A stretch of DNA of 64,000 bases. It comes from Rhododendron vialii. Its lineage: Eukaryota; Streptophyta; Magnoliopsida; Ericales; Ericaceae. Shown piece after piece: positions 51,570-63,398 of the stretch. Made by a program: the position numbers and the translations under genes. Location of the stretch: NCBI RefSeq assembly GCF_030253575.1, contig NC_080558.1:444001-508000 (forward strand), written 5' to 3'. The number at the start of each line of letters is the position of its first letter. The stretch's first letter is position 1. The notes beneath the pieces are model-generated. The model was not told where the DNA came from. It did not search any database and saw nothing but the letters and a program-made list of their open reading frames with translations.

Positions 51570-54500
51570 TTAGAAAATCCCTTTCAGAAGGTTAGCAGTG
51601 GTAGAAATTGCGGCCCCAGTAATGGCACTTTGAATAATCTGCTCGTGGGAAGAATCATCTGATGTGAGAGCCAGCGCTGCCCCTGTAATTGCTCCTGCCA
51701 TTGCACTATTTTTCTGCACCAAAAGAAACAGACATAGTGACATGAGATACTAGCTCTGTCAAGACCGGTGCTCAAAATATGTATTGGCGCTGTCATAGTT
51801 GATGTCCTACCAACTTCTAGAGAGCAACCACGCATATGCCTACTTTATATGCCTAATTTATAGAGCGAGGACTCTAAAGCAAAACCGCCAACTAAATTTC
51901 AGAGAATACATGCTAAATTGAGGTTAATGTTACCTAAGTGAAATAGGCACGTCGGGAATGCACGTCGGGACGATTCAATTTTTTCCATTCCTTCGTTTCA
52001 AAACCGTGAATTTAACAAACCAAAATATCCGCACACATATCCAAGGATCAGCTCTTAGAAACGTGTTCTGCCTGATCACTTGAAGATTCAGACATTGTTT
52101 CGTTGAATTCCATGAAGGTTACCCATATCGAACCACAGGATAGGGCATGTGGTGTACCCCATTACCTGTTCCGGGAATGATTAACAGAAGTGACATGCAC
52201 AAATTATAGTCATGGTGAAGACAATTAACAAAAGCTTAACAAGATGGAAACTCTTTCATCAACTTAAATCAACATCAGAACTTGCTTCCTCCTACGTCCG
52301 TCTCCAACCAAAGTAACTTCTAGTAGTACTACTGAGTTGGTGAGTTCAGAGGTGTATCAAGTTGTTGAAGCAAAAGAGACTAAAAATCCTGTAAAAACCC
52401 TTCAAGTTTTATTCAGAACTAGCGGGTACAGAGGTCCAAGACATTGTAACAAAAAGTAATATACAATGATTGGCAACTTACCCAATCATGAGTTCCACGA
52501 GCCTCTTTTAGTCCGTACGTGAGTCCAGAGTACATTCCAGCAGCCAGTCCTGCAGTGTAAGAATAATTGTCACCATCCTTCAATTTGAAGATTATATCGA
52601 GCACTATAATGAGACCTAAGGCAATTGTATTCTCTCTTTTCATATAGTTTAAGATGCCTCAAAGGATTGTGCAAGACTACCAACAAACATAAAAACTCGG
52701 CTGTTGAATTTGAGTGCTGCTATATACACCGACCGGCCGGGAAGGGAAATCGTACCGACGGCCGATCCGAGCCGTCCAAAAATTCTATAAAAAAAAAAAA
52801 CCAAGGGACCCAATGCGGGAATCAACGGCATCCGAGGTGTGTAGAGTGCTTGATCCAAGCATCCCTTTTCGTGTGTGTGTATATATATATACACAAAAAA
52901 AGGGGTGTATATACACGAAAAAGGGATAAGCACCCTACACACCTCGGATGCCGTTGATTCCCGCGTAGGGTCCCTCGGTTTTTTTTTAAAAAATTTTTGG
53001 ACGGCTTGTATCGACCGTCCGGTGGCCGGAGACGGCCTGGCGCGGCCGTCGGTTCGATTTCCCTCCCCGCCGGTCGGTACCTATATCTTTAGCGGTTGAA
53101 TTTGGTCACTAAAATGAGAAGTCAACTAAATGTCATGGTTAATTCCTTTTGAGCAAATAGAAAGATCTAACTTATCTATCCTCCTCGACATGGACTTCAA
53201 ATGAGTAAGAGAGAAGGGAGCCCACTCAGAGTACTGACTTACCCCATTGCAGTGATTCTTTTCCTGTGTTCTTCACCTGAAAACAACGTTATCAGAAGCC
53301 GCGAGAATCAGACATAGAAATGCACACATAAATGAACCTATTTGCCGTTATGGCTTACATAAAAAGTCCATCCAGACCTGAGATTAAAATTAATTTTCAC
53401 TTGCACCTTCAATACAAGGCATTATCCATTCCAAATATTTGTTCTTTAGTCTAATATGCAAAATGAACCCAAAAAAGCTTTCCACTCTTTTTTTTGGCAA
53501 CTTGTGTAGTAGAAAATCTACTAAGTTCAAGTCTTACCAAGGTTTCAAGAGACGTGGAGCTGGTTTCCCCTGCAAGAACATCAAGGAGAATAAAGTACAT
53601 GAATAACATAACTTTCCGAACCAACTATATTCAGCAAGAATCACATCCAATTGGATCAAAATACTGGGCTATGATCTACAAAAAGTAAGCCATTCATGCA
53701 AATTGTGATTGATGTTATGTTTAATCATCCCGCAAAGAAACGATCCACTCCCTTCCAAATATCTAAGGACTAGTGTACGTGATACGCAACACTGTACATA
53801 ACATTTAGTCGAGTTTTACCAGCGTCAAAGATGATTTGAGAATCCAATTTTCACAAACCCATCGATGGGCTTAAAGAAACCGATTATAATCGTTAATGGC
53901 AACTTATTCTCCTCCTTTTTCACTACTTAATGCATTTGGGTTGGACTCACCACATTAGGGGATACCAAGTAACTAAAGTTCTTTCAAAGTTTTCGTTTTC
54001 GTCTATCACAATAAACAAGGATTCAACTAACACCAAAAGATGCGGATCAAAAAAAAAAACTATCACCAAAAGATAACCAAGTAGCAAAAACTTTGGGCAA
54101 TCAAAATGCAATTTCAACATATGTCAGTGTGTCCAATTCAAAACTATTTAACAATGAGTGGGAAGGCTCCCTGGACTCATATAATACTCTCGGACAGTCA
54201 TAATTATATGATATAGGATGAGCTCCAACGCTCCCACCTAGTGAAACAACTGAAACATACCCTAAATATATGACAGAACACTTATGTCACTGGAAGTGCA
54301 AAAGTCCACGAAAGGAAGTCACATAACAAAAATCATGTTTATCGTCCTATATTCTCCGCAATTGAACAACCCCTTATCTGTTCCATTCTTATTAACCGTG
54401 AAATATTGGAAATACAGAGACCAACAATGCAATCGAGAAAGTCAAGTACCTCTTAGGTCTGGGAATCGACGTTTCTTGCCTCCCGTAATCTCCGGCGGTA

Positions 54501-55392
54501 CTCCACCACTATCCAACCCTGCCCCTGCTTTACACAAAAATGATATACTAGTATTACTATAATACAAGCCTGTTTGGCAGCCTTGGTTTTACATTTTGCA
54601 TTTTTAATTTCAGAGTTTGGGAGCTGATTATAGCATGGATTCTGTTTGCATTTCTAAAAGGAATAGATAACGCAGATTCCAAAAATCACCCTTGATGACT
54701 TTTCGGACTCTGTTTCAATTACACTCACAAGACTCCATTACAAAACCTATTATGCACGTATCATCGAAACACTTTTACAATCCTCTTTATAACCCAAAAA
54801 TTAAAAATCTACGATTTGGAATTCAGAATCCAAGAAATAATTTGTTCCCAAACACCCATACATGTAACCAATCTTCTGAAGGTGAATGACGAAACAATTA
54901 AACAAACGGAAGGGAATCATCACTCATCAAACCTTCAACGGTCACAAAATAAGCCTCCCGCGCCACAGCCTGAACTGCTCCAATCTGTTAGTCAGAGATA
55001 GAGACAGAGAGGTTCGTCACACTTTACGTATATGTAATAATTTTTTCTAGGTCTCAGGTTGGAAACTTATTCGGTGCTATCAATTCCTTTGGAGCCGGTC
55101 GCCAGTCCGTACTAAGCAAAGAGCTCTAGCTTTAGTTGAGATCCGCAAGTGGGCGGTAGGATTGGTCCAGTATTATTTGATATGCGCAAAAGCTGACCCG
55201 AACATCTGAATTATCAAGAAAAGAAAAAGAAAAGGTAGATGTAATAATTCGTACCCCAGCGGCTTTGACAAAGCTTTCAGCGATGCGGTTGAGGAGGGGG
55301 TGGCCGAGATCCAAGAACCCTTCCTTGTCGAAGTTTCGGAACTCATCCAACAGCGTTCTGGTCTCCAAGTTCTTACCACTGGTATTACTCAT
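51570..55392 (-). CDS. OEP162: Outer envelope pore protein 16-2 (OEP16-2/OEP16-S), plastid outer membrane
   Basis: Seven exons on the - strand: 55392-55255, 54984-54933, 54524-54450, 53569-53538, 53276-53243, 52549-52482 and 51713-51570. All introns are GT/AG and phases agree, giving 180 residues, close to the Arabidopsis protein. The N-terminus has FDKEGFLDLGHPLLNRIAES, then GAVQAVAREAYF, a hydrophilic loop with KKRRFPDLRG, then KNTGKESLQWGLAAG, LTYGLKEARGTHDW and the C-terminal GAITGAALALTSDDSSHEQI. It belongs to the PRAT (Tim17/22-like) family: four helices forming an amino-acid-selective pore in the plastid outer envelope; OEP16-2 is typically seed- and pollen-associated. Intron 5 holds a 382-bp foldback element. 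Two partial duplicates occur at 31.6-33.1 and 48.1-48.4 kb. Confidence 0.94.
52713..53094. mobile_element. Foldback MITE forming a long hairpin, Mutator-like duplication
   Basis: Two arms of about 180 bp are imperfect reverse complements, meeting at TATATATATACACA...TGTATATACACG near 52890. The element is flanked by a 10-bp duplication GTTGAATTTG (52703-52712, 53095-53104), and the OEP16-2 pseudogene at 33.07 kb shows the single-copy, empty form GTTGAATATG. A one-arm copy is at 39.5 kb. It lies in intron 5 of OEP16-2. Confidence 0.92.
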
Positions 55393-57308
55393 CCTTTCCT
55401 TTCTTTCTTTGATTAGTTATTATTGGAATCCTTCTGAGGGAAAAAGTAGAACACAAGAAAGAATAAGGCCAAGGCAACGATATCGACTGCAACAAAAGCG
55501 AATGTAGAGGAGAGAGAGAGAGAGTGGAGATGAAGAAGAGGAGAGACAAGGGACGCGTGGAACTGTAAGGCGCTTACGTGTCGGGGTTTTGAGTGAGGAG
55601 AATGGCGGGGTTCGTGGCATTCCCGCCACGTTGTGGTTGTTGCGAACGGCGATGGTACCATCACCTGCTACGGGTGCAGGCCAAGCACTTATCGGTCTAC
55701 AACGCCCCTCATCGTTAGATTAGGGGCTCGTAAACAAATCCAACGTGTCAAAACTTCATTTGAAGATTGAATGAGCTTATCCACGTGCTTATGCTCCCAA
55801 AAATTTTGATGGTGTTCTCTTTTGTTCATAATAACTTTATATTACAAGTGGAGCGCCATCAATAATTTTGAGAGCACGAATATCAATTTCATTCCTGTTC
55901 TGATCTGTCTAACAAATGTAATCGAGATGGCCTTGTATAATTTGAATTTTTTGAACATTAAACAAGTTTAGTAGTAGTTTATTTGAGCTTGATATGAAAG
56001 CTTAACCAGCTTTGACAAAATGTTCATGAAAATGATAATGTCAAACAAGTATTTGTTAATGTCAAAACTCCGGTGCATAAAATGCTCATATCATGTCCAG
56101 TGTACAAATCTATTATACACTAGAATTTTGACAATAACAAAAACAAATTTGGCATTATTAGTAATACCCAATGATTAAACTTGATTTGTTAATTACCAGA
56201 TCTCAAATCAGTTTTTAACTAGTAAACACGAGTTCAAAGTTTGAGTAAACACGAGTTCAAAGTTGATCCGCCCTATGTAATGTTATGGGATAATTAGGAA
56301 AATGTTGTACTCCGTAGTACATTTTTGGGTCACTTATATGAGTGAGGATCCAAGTAAATCTGAACAAAGAGGGCAAGTGGGTAACTAAAATCGCACACAT
56401 TCATTCGACTGAAATCGACAAAATGGGAGCAAATTATAAGACTGAGTATTTTTTCAACACTAGGTAGAAACCCCATGTTCTTTCATCCAAGCAATCCTTC
56501 CCACCTCCATGTTCTTCTATGTTGAAAACCAGCTCACAAGAACACCCTGTGGATTATGACATGTGGTCTCCAGGACTGCTTCAATGCTTCCCATGTTATC
56601 AGTGAAGCAAAACAAATTGGTGAAAAAACATGGTGGAATTGACACTAGAACTTCAACCCTTAAGCAGAAACCAAATCAGTCCCACCTTAACAAATTGGAT
56701 CTCACGTATGCATGCATGGATCTCACGATTTAAGCTTGTACAGAAACCGAAACAAAAATGCATTCGGTTGGGGCGCCAAAGCTTCCAACTCTGGAGCCGC
56801 TTCTAGTAAACCATATGCTTGAATTGTAGTGCATGCAGTTCTACAACAACTAGATGGCAAATGCAAAATAGTTCCTCTGTGGCTATCAACTTTCAAAAAA
56901 ATTGCAGAAAAACCATGTTTCTAACTGTTAAATCCTTTTCTAAGACTCTTATCATAAATTTACCATTGATGAAAAAGGAACAACTACAAGAGATTCATCT
57001 ACTTCGAATTTCAGCTCCAAAAAAAGAAGAAAAAAAAAAATCCGTCAAACCAAATAAAGTGCAACCATAGAGGAACTCAAACCAAACCATAACAATACAT
57101 TGAAAGAAGAACCAGTACAAGCTCAACTTGTATGATCCTCAACATCCAGCAATGGTAATATCCCAGAAAAACAGACAAGGCTAAAGCTCGTACTAAACAA
57201 GTTAAATTGCAATCCACATCATTCTAACAAAGCCATTTTGTTCTCAGCATTTCAAAGGAGAAAATAGCAAGAGACAAAACTATTGTCAATGACATTTCAG
57301 AAGCACGT
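55393..57308. other. Divergent upstream region of OEP16-2 and 3' flank of eL29
   Basis: Near 55510-55525 lies a GA run in the OEP16-2 leader, then GC-richer promoter sequence with GGCGGGGTTCGTGGC. Further right it is AT-rich. A direct repeat GTAAACACGAGTTCAAAGTT occurs twice near 56222 and 56246. No gene is supported between. Confidence 0.5.
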
Positions 57309-58170
57309 TTACTCTTCCTCTGTGGCTACTTCACCACTCTTCTTGTTGTGCTTCCTCGCATACCTCTGGTTCCTCAGAAACTTCGGATCCATCTATCACA
57401 AAATGCACAAAAGCACCTATAAATCCATTCGGTGCAAATGTAGGTGTGGGTGTTCATGGGAAAGACTACAATATACATCCACCATAATTGATCATAACTA
57501 GATCACAATGGTTCATAAGTAACACCTTGAAACTTGAAAGGATATATGAAAGGCACTATATTTTAAGCACAAAATCTCATGACAAGAGACCACAACATTC
57601 CTACCGTAACTACTACTATCACTTTCGTACGTATGTGACACACCTTGGAAACTACTACTATTTGTCTTTGGTAATCTAGATTCAAGAATTTTGTTGAAAA
57701 CAAAACAGCAAAAACAAAAGGGTCTAGAACGGCATTCCAATCAAATTATATTGCTCATAGAGACTAAGAAGTAACCAAAATTCTCCTAGGAGTCTCCCAA
57801 GTTGTTCAAATGTAGCAGGGTTAAGGTTTGAAGGCTAGACACCTTCGAACTGCATTGCCTTAAATCGAACATAAGCAACAATTTGTTTCAAAAGACTATC
57901 CTGCTCCCAAGACCACTTTAATCCTTGAAAAAGTCTACAATTAATCTCATGCCAGAAGTAGTAGATCTTATGTGGCCAACCTAGCTTCTTGATTTATTTA
58001 TGAAAGAATTTGCCACTAAACTTGCCTATTAACCATCTTTATGCCAAAAGTGGTCAGGCTTAGAAAATACAACAGCCAAATAGATCTGGAGAAGGAGCAG
58101 GCAAGAAACAAACGGTCCTGCTAATAAGCTATCAATACCCTTTCAAGTATACATTAATATAGTTTCACAG

Positions 58171-58232
<62 letters not shown>

Positions 58233-58529
58233 TTCTCGGGTATCAATGCACCTTTGCATATTATCGGTCAGCATTTTCCAAAAACAATGGATTTGAAACT
58301 ACACACAACGCTTCCTAAAACATTCACCACAAAATCTCGTTAATTCCTTAAGGCATGGGGGTAAAGCACGGTAGATTTCTCCATAACTATGTACAGTAAA
58401 GATTTGTATATACCACAAAAAACATACCCCTTTCGTTGAAGAGTGACGGTGCTTTCTGGGTTTCTTGATCCCGTTCCTGTGAGCCTTGTACGACTGGTTG
58501 TGAGCCGTGTGGTTCTTCGACTTCGCCAT
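57309..58529 (-). CDS. RPL29: 60S ribosomal protein L29 (eL29)
   Basis: Two exons on the - strand: 58529-58428 and 57392-57309, give 61 residues, the exact plant family length. The sequence [35 protein letters not shown] and [20 protein letters not shown] is unmistakable. The protein is very basic, with no domain beyond the Ribosomal_L29e fold, and sits on the large cytosolic subunit near the subunit interface. The intron is about 1.0 kb and contains an AT/AC microsatellite. The splice junction falls exactly between KG and MDPKF, as in other plant copies. Confidence 0.97.
58171..58230. repeat. (AT)n(AC)n compound microsatellite
   Basis: About 13 AT units followed by about 16 AC units in the eL29 intron. 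Likely polymorphic. Confidence 0.9.
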
Positions 58530-60380
58530 CTCTGCTTCAAAACCCCAATCAGAAACACAAATCGGTCACGGATCAACGAAGCTATAAACGCAAATTCATA
58601 GATAAAAAGGGAGTAATAAAGATCGGAAAAATGGAAATTGCATTTGACCTCTGCTTGTTCGGCTCCCCTGGCGCTAGTTTCGGAGTATGATGAACGAGAT
58701 GGAAAGGGTTTTGCTTCTTATCTGAGTTCTTGCGGAGCCCTTGCTCTGGTTGTGTTGGGCCGGTGGGTGGAAGTGCTGGGCTTTTCTGTTGGTTTGGCAA
58801 CACATGGGTGGCGGGGTTGGGCTGGGCTGCATTTAGATCCGTTAATTTGCAAATATTAAACGAATTGAGCATCAATAATCATCTTGCCCTATTGGTTCAA
58901 ATCAAATTGTTTCTCTCTCAAAAATTGGATCTTATAAGGCATTTATCGTTATTTCAATAGTCTGGTTATTCTAGTTATGCGTAAAGAAACTTAAAAATTA
59001 ACAACTTAAGTTTGATAATGCTGAAAATATCATTGGCGGATATTAATTATCAAAACACGTCATTGACCGTTATTTTCTCAAATATCAAATCACTTGGGAT
59101 AGCCTAGATAGTAAGAACTCATACTTCCATTAGGGAGGTCTTAAGGCCCATTGAGACTATTGGGGTAATCATTATTCCCTCTTCCCATAAATCTATGCTA
59201 GTGTAGGACCTAACGATCGTTAAACAGGAAAAAAAAAAGTAGTATTACAATTTTTTAGCACAATAAAACTGCAGATTATATTGATGAAAATACCGGTACA
59301 ACATACAACTTGAACATCTATAAACCAATCTAGCAATGAACTTCGCGAAAAACTTGTCGAAAAACCACTAATCGGCTTGATAAAAAACCACCCACAACAG
59401 TAGACTATTGTGAAAAACCATCACAATAGTAGTGAGTAGTTCATTTTTTCTCCACTTGACCATCCGATGGAGGAGTACCAATTTGTTTACTATAGTTCTG
59501 CGCGTGTTGAGTTATTACATGCCCTGGGCATCACGAGGCCGAATGAACTTGGCATGTTTATTAAACGAGCCAACAATGTGAGCTTTAACTTGGCTCAACC
59601 TTTAACGAGTTGAGCTTAATCGTTTACGAAACGAGCCTTTTTAATTGAGTCGATCTTTTATCAAACGAGTCAAGCTCCACTTGGCTCGTTCACTAAACGA
59701 GCCAAAAAATTGAACTCGAGCTCGGTTCATTTATAACTCTACGTGACGGTGCCTCGAACTTTTCTCTAGCAACCATTCGTTAGGTCCCTAGCATTTCAAA
59801 GTGAATCTCAACCATTGATTGCTGTTTTCGAAATACTTTCGGGATAAATTTTCTCTGTCCCTAACATTTCTGTTTGAATTATTTTGCGTTGAGCAGACAC
59901 AGCTAGCTCACCTCCTTGGTGACCAAAGATTCGTTGACAAAATCATTTGCCCGACGGTTTCCATATCGATGGCTGGTAACGCTTCTGGTGACGTGTACAG
60001 ACCAATCCCAGACCTCCACCTGGATAACCACCTTAAGTCACCGGATATTCCCGGTTGCCACTATATGCTTCCAGCTGTGCTTCTACCGATCCCACGTCAC
60101 CACCCACTTCACTCACTATCAGCCCACATTAACCGGCCCATCAGGTAACCCGTTGCAATCAAATTCAGCCGCGAACGTAGTTTTCCCTTGTCATTTTCCT
60201 TCGTTTTCTCACTGATTCTCAGTGATTCCGTTTCCTTCTACATTTGGTAGAATACGTACAAGATAGATGAAGCCATATTCATCCTCCCTTTGATTCCTCC
60301 GTCGGCCATTAACTCTGCCGTTTAATTTTCCGGCGACAATTATTCGAGCGCGGTTGTGTTGGGGTGTTTGAATTGGAATC
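58530..60380. other. Divergent upstream region between eL29 and SAR1
   Basis: The left 100 bases are the eL29 leader. 58640-58860 is GC-richer. 59.5-59.75 kb holds an ACGAGCC repeat. 59.85-60.38 kb is likely the SAR1 promoter and leader, with short upstream frames that have no recognisable domain. No other gene is supported. Confidence 0.5.
59520..59745. mobile_element. Second ACGAGCC / GAGCTCG element copy
   Basis: A mosaic of ACGAGCC, TTGGCTC, GAGTTGAGC and GAACTCGAGCTCGG motifs, like the element in RPB9 intron 2. The ends are less clear here. Confidence 0.45.
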
Positions 60381-60516
60381 ATGTTTCTGCTGGATTGGTT
60401 TTACGGAGTTCTTGCGTCTCTGGGTTTGTGGCAGAAAGAAGCCAAGATCTTGTTTTTAGGGCTTGATAATGCCGGAAAGACCACCTTGCTTCACATGTTG
60501 AAAGATGAGGTGCGTG

Positions 60517-60597
<81 letters not shown>

Positions 60598-62401
60598 ATA
60601 TGTAGATTTTTGTGTGTATATGCATGCAGATATGTGCGATTCATGTGTTTTAATACAGTAATTAGGGAACCATGTGCAAAATCTATGTTCAGCCACGAGT
60701 TCACAATTATGGATTAAGTTACCCAAAAAAAATTATGGATTAGTTAAGTCGAGTTCTTTTTTCCCAATTAGTAGGAGCAGACGAGGACAGGGGAATCCAT
60801 GTCCATGAGACTCTTAGTTTTCATTTTTTTTTTGTTTGTTGGGTAAGTTGTCATTGAACCAACCTAGGTGGTCTTGGCCCCTGACTTAGGGGTTTGCTCC
60901 CTCCTAATTCTCCATGCCAACTACTCTTAGGGCCACCTCATCCCAGAGCATAAGCGTGCAAAACGGCTGTGGGGGCTGTAGGGATTAGTTCGAGGTGTGC
61001 GCAAACTGGCCTGGACACCCTGCATTACCCAAAAAAAAAAGTTTTCATTGAACCAAACAAAGAACATGATCACTAGGGCATACCCCTGGGAAGCAACACT
61101 CTATCCAACACTACCACAACACTAGAGAGCACAAAACAATGGACAGGGAAACAACAAAACCAGTATCATCCTTCTAAGGCATACAACCAGCACTAGCTAT
61201 TATGAAGTAGTAAAAAGTTTACTACAAGAAATATTCCAGGCCGAGCACAAGTTCTGGTTACTTGGAAGAGCTCTTGATGCAATTCCTCCATGAGCTAATA
61301 CAGAATCTCATCTCTTGACTGTTTTCGTCTTGTCCTTTTGTTTTTGAACAACAAACTGATTTTAAGGCTCCGTCTTTATATATGTGAAATCAAGGGATGC
61401 CAGTTGAATGTAAACTTGTTTTAGAACATGTTCCATTTCCAGAAACAACAAGGTCTAGCTTATGCGTCTTGTGAGACTGAGGTGAAAGACAGGGTGTTTA
61501 TTGAACTGGATACTAATGTGAAATAACTTCATTCGAAATCCAGCTTCGTCCAAGCGGACCTTTAATTCGTACTTTTAATTCAGGCAGGAATTGTCGTCGT
61601 TACTTTGAGTTGATATCAAACACCAGAAAAAAGATTAGTAATCTTAATTTTTGTGGGATGCGTGGCAGAGATTGGTTCAGCATCAACCAACGCAGTATCC
61701 GACATCAGAGGAATTGAGTATAGGACAAATTAAGTTCAAGGCTTTTGATTTGGGAGGGCATCAGATCGCTCGCCGAGTCTGGAAGGACTATTATGCCCAG
61801 GTGAAGTCTTGTGATATCGAAATCTAATTTGTTTAGAATTACATTGTTCCTTCATAGGTATTTTTTGTTCGTGTGATCAAAACCTTAATATGAGTTTTCT
61901 CTTCATTCACATATAAAGGTGTGGGCACATGGCTGGATGCCACTTCTTGAGATGTTTCAGTCGAGGTGCATATCTTTAGATGGGAATTTGACTTCTTCCT
62001 TCGGTTCTTTTTCCAGTAGTCATTTGTGGAGTTATATTTTGGGAGTTGATACAAAACACATTTATTGACTTGCAATTATAGTATATATATATAGGAAAAA
62101 GCTTCTCTTTGATAACAAGAATAGGGAAAAAAGGATCTTATTGTGGATAGAGACTTAAACTATGCAGTGGTAGGGGCGGCTTTAGCCAAGTAGGCAATGG
62201 ATTGTGAATCCGGCACGTGCATGTTCAATCCCCATCACTAGCCTATCATAAATGGTGTTCTTCTTTATCGTGTTCCAGTTTCTATCACAGTGTAGATTCA
62301 GTATGTTGCGTTGTGGAGATGAAGCTGCAAGAAGTACAAAACCAGTGTTGTAGAAGGTTTTTGGACATGTGCAAGTGGAGAGCTAATGTAAGTGTTTTTA
62401 T

Positions 62402-62438
<37 letters not shown>

Positions 62439-63171
62439 TCTAAATTCATTAGGAAGAACCTTAGCACCAGAGTTTGTGTGAATGCTCTTCAAAAAAAACT
62501 TTGGAATTTTCTAGTCTGTCTAGACATCATTACATGATATAACCTCGTGGTATAATTTCAGACTTTTCAGTTGTCTTTTCTTATTCACATTCTTACTTTA
62601 TCTATGCATTTTGTAGTTTGGACTGGAACTTTGTCTTCAGTATCTGTTACGCTTGAGCCATCTGGAGTAAAGACCTCGTGTTAATTGCAATGCTAAATAA
62701 ATGGCTGCCTGAATGTTTTCTCCGTCCTGTTATCGTTACTGTTGTTTTTCTGGTTTCTCTCAAGACATGAAGTCCATATTACTCCTCATTTAAGGTGTAG
62801 TGGACAAGGTGACTCTTAGTTTTTAAACATGTGGTTGTTCATCCATGCAGGTGGATGCTGTGGTGTACCTTGTTGATGCTTACGACAAAGAAAGATTTGC
62901 CGAGTCTAAAAAGGAATTGGATGCCCTCCTCTCGGATGAGTCACTTGGAAATGTCCCGTTTCTCATACTTGGGAACAAGATTGATATACCTTATGCTGCC
63001 TCAGAAGATGAGTTGCGACATTATTTGGGTTTAACTGGCCTTACTACCGGTAAGGGTAAGGTTAACCTTGCCGACTCAAATGTCCGTCCTCTTGAGGTAT
63101 TCATGTGCAGCATCGTGCGCAAGATGGGTTATGGCGACGGCTTTAAATGGATGTCCCAGTACATCAAGTAG
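60381..63171 (+). CDS. SAR1: GTP-binding protein SAR1
   Basis: Three exons, 60381-60509, 61669-61800 and 62851-63171, give 193 residues, the exact SAR1 length. The hydrophobic N-terminus [17 protein letters not shown] replaces the myristoylation site of ARFs and drives ER membrane insertion. P-loop GLDNAGKT is at 27-34, the switch I threonine is in the YPTSEEL segment (T55), DLGGH is at 70-74 and NKID at 129-132. SAR1-GTP recruits Sec23/24 and Sec13/31 to form COPII vesicles at ER exit sites; Sec12 is the exchange factor. Intron 1 carries a 76-bp (CT)n run starting a few bases past the donor, and a SINE. Intron 2 carries a plastid trnH relic. A likely AATAAA signal follows at 63393. Confidence 0.97.
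60519..60594 (+). repeat. (CT)38 microsatellite in SAR1 intron 1
   Basis: About 38 uninterrupted CT units begin nine bases after the exon 1 donor (60510). Likely highly variable. Confidence 0.92.
60863..61040 (+). mobile_element. SINE in SAR1 intron 1
   Basis: It begins CCTAGGTGGTCTTGGCCCC and includes GGGGTTTGCTCCCTCC (box B-like). The 3' end CAAACTGGCCTGGACACCCT is followed by an A-tail. It is flanked by GTTGTCATTGAACCAA / GTTTTCATTGAACCAA (60847-60862, 61041-61056). The 3' end matches the SINE at 24607. Confidence 0.85.
62175..62243 (+). pseudogene. trnH-GUG: Relic of plastid trnH-GUG in SAR1 intron 2
   Basis: GGCGGCTTTAGCCAAGTAGG, ATGGATTGTGAATCC and TGTTCAATCCCC match plastid tRNA-His (family sequence from knowledge), with a deletion of several bases in the D-loop and changes in the acceptor end. 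The anticodon loop TTGTGAA retains GTG. It is a nuclear insert of plastid DNA, not functional. It differs clearly from the nuclear tRNA-His at 19903. Confidence 0.75.
62411..62438 (+). repeat. (GT)n(GA)n microsatellite
   Basis: TGTGTGTGTGTGAGAGAGAG-type repeat in SAR1 intron 2 (about 62402-62438). Confidence 0.85.
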
Positions 63172-63392
63172 ACACAAAAGAGAAACGACTCTGCAAAGCT
63201 ATTTTCTGCTGTTTGATGGTATGAATACCAATTGGAATGTAGAATTTACCGTGCGGCCTCTATTAGTACCTATTACTCTTTCAGCTTTCTGGCATAGTAT
63301 TAATATTTGTATTTTTTTTAGCCCTTGTAGCGAAGGTTAAGTTTTTTCTGTTTGTTTCCCCGCTCTTTGTATTTGACACAGTATTGCAGATA

Positions 63393-63398
63393 AATAAA
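63393..63398 (+). terminator. Candidate polyadenylation signal of SAR1
   Basis: AATAAA, about 220 bases past the stop codon, is followed by a GT-rich stretch (GGGCGTGTTCTATTGCTTGC). Confidence 0.55.

Noticed and set aside
60379-60726. 115-codon frame with a long Glu-Arg repeat on the - strand
   Set aside because: Antisense to SAR1 exon 1 and its CT microsatellite.
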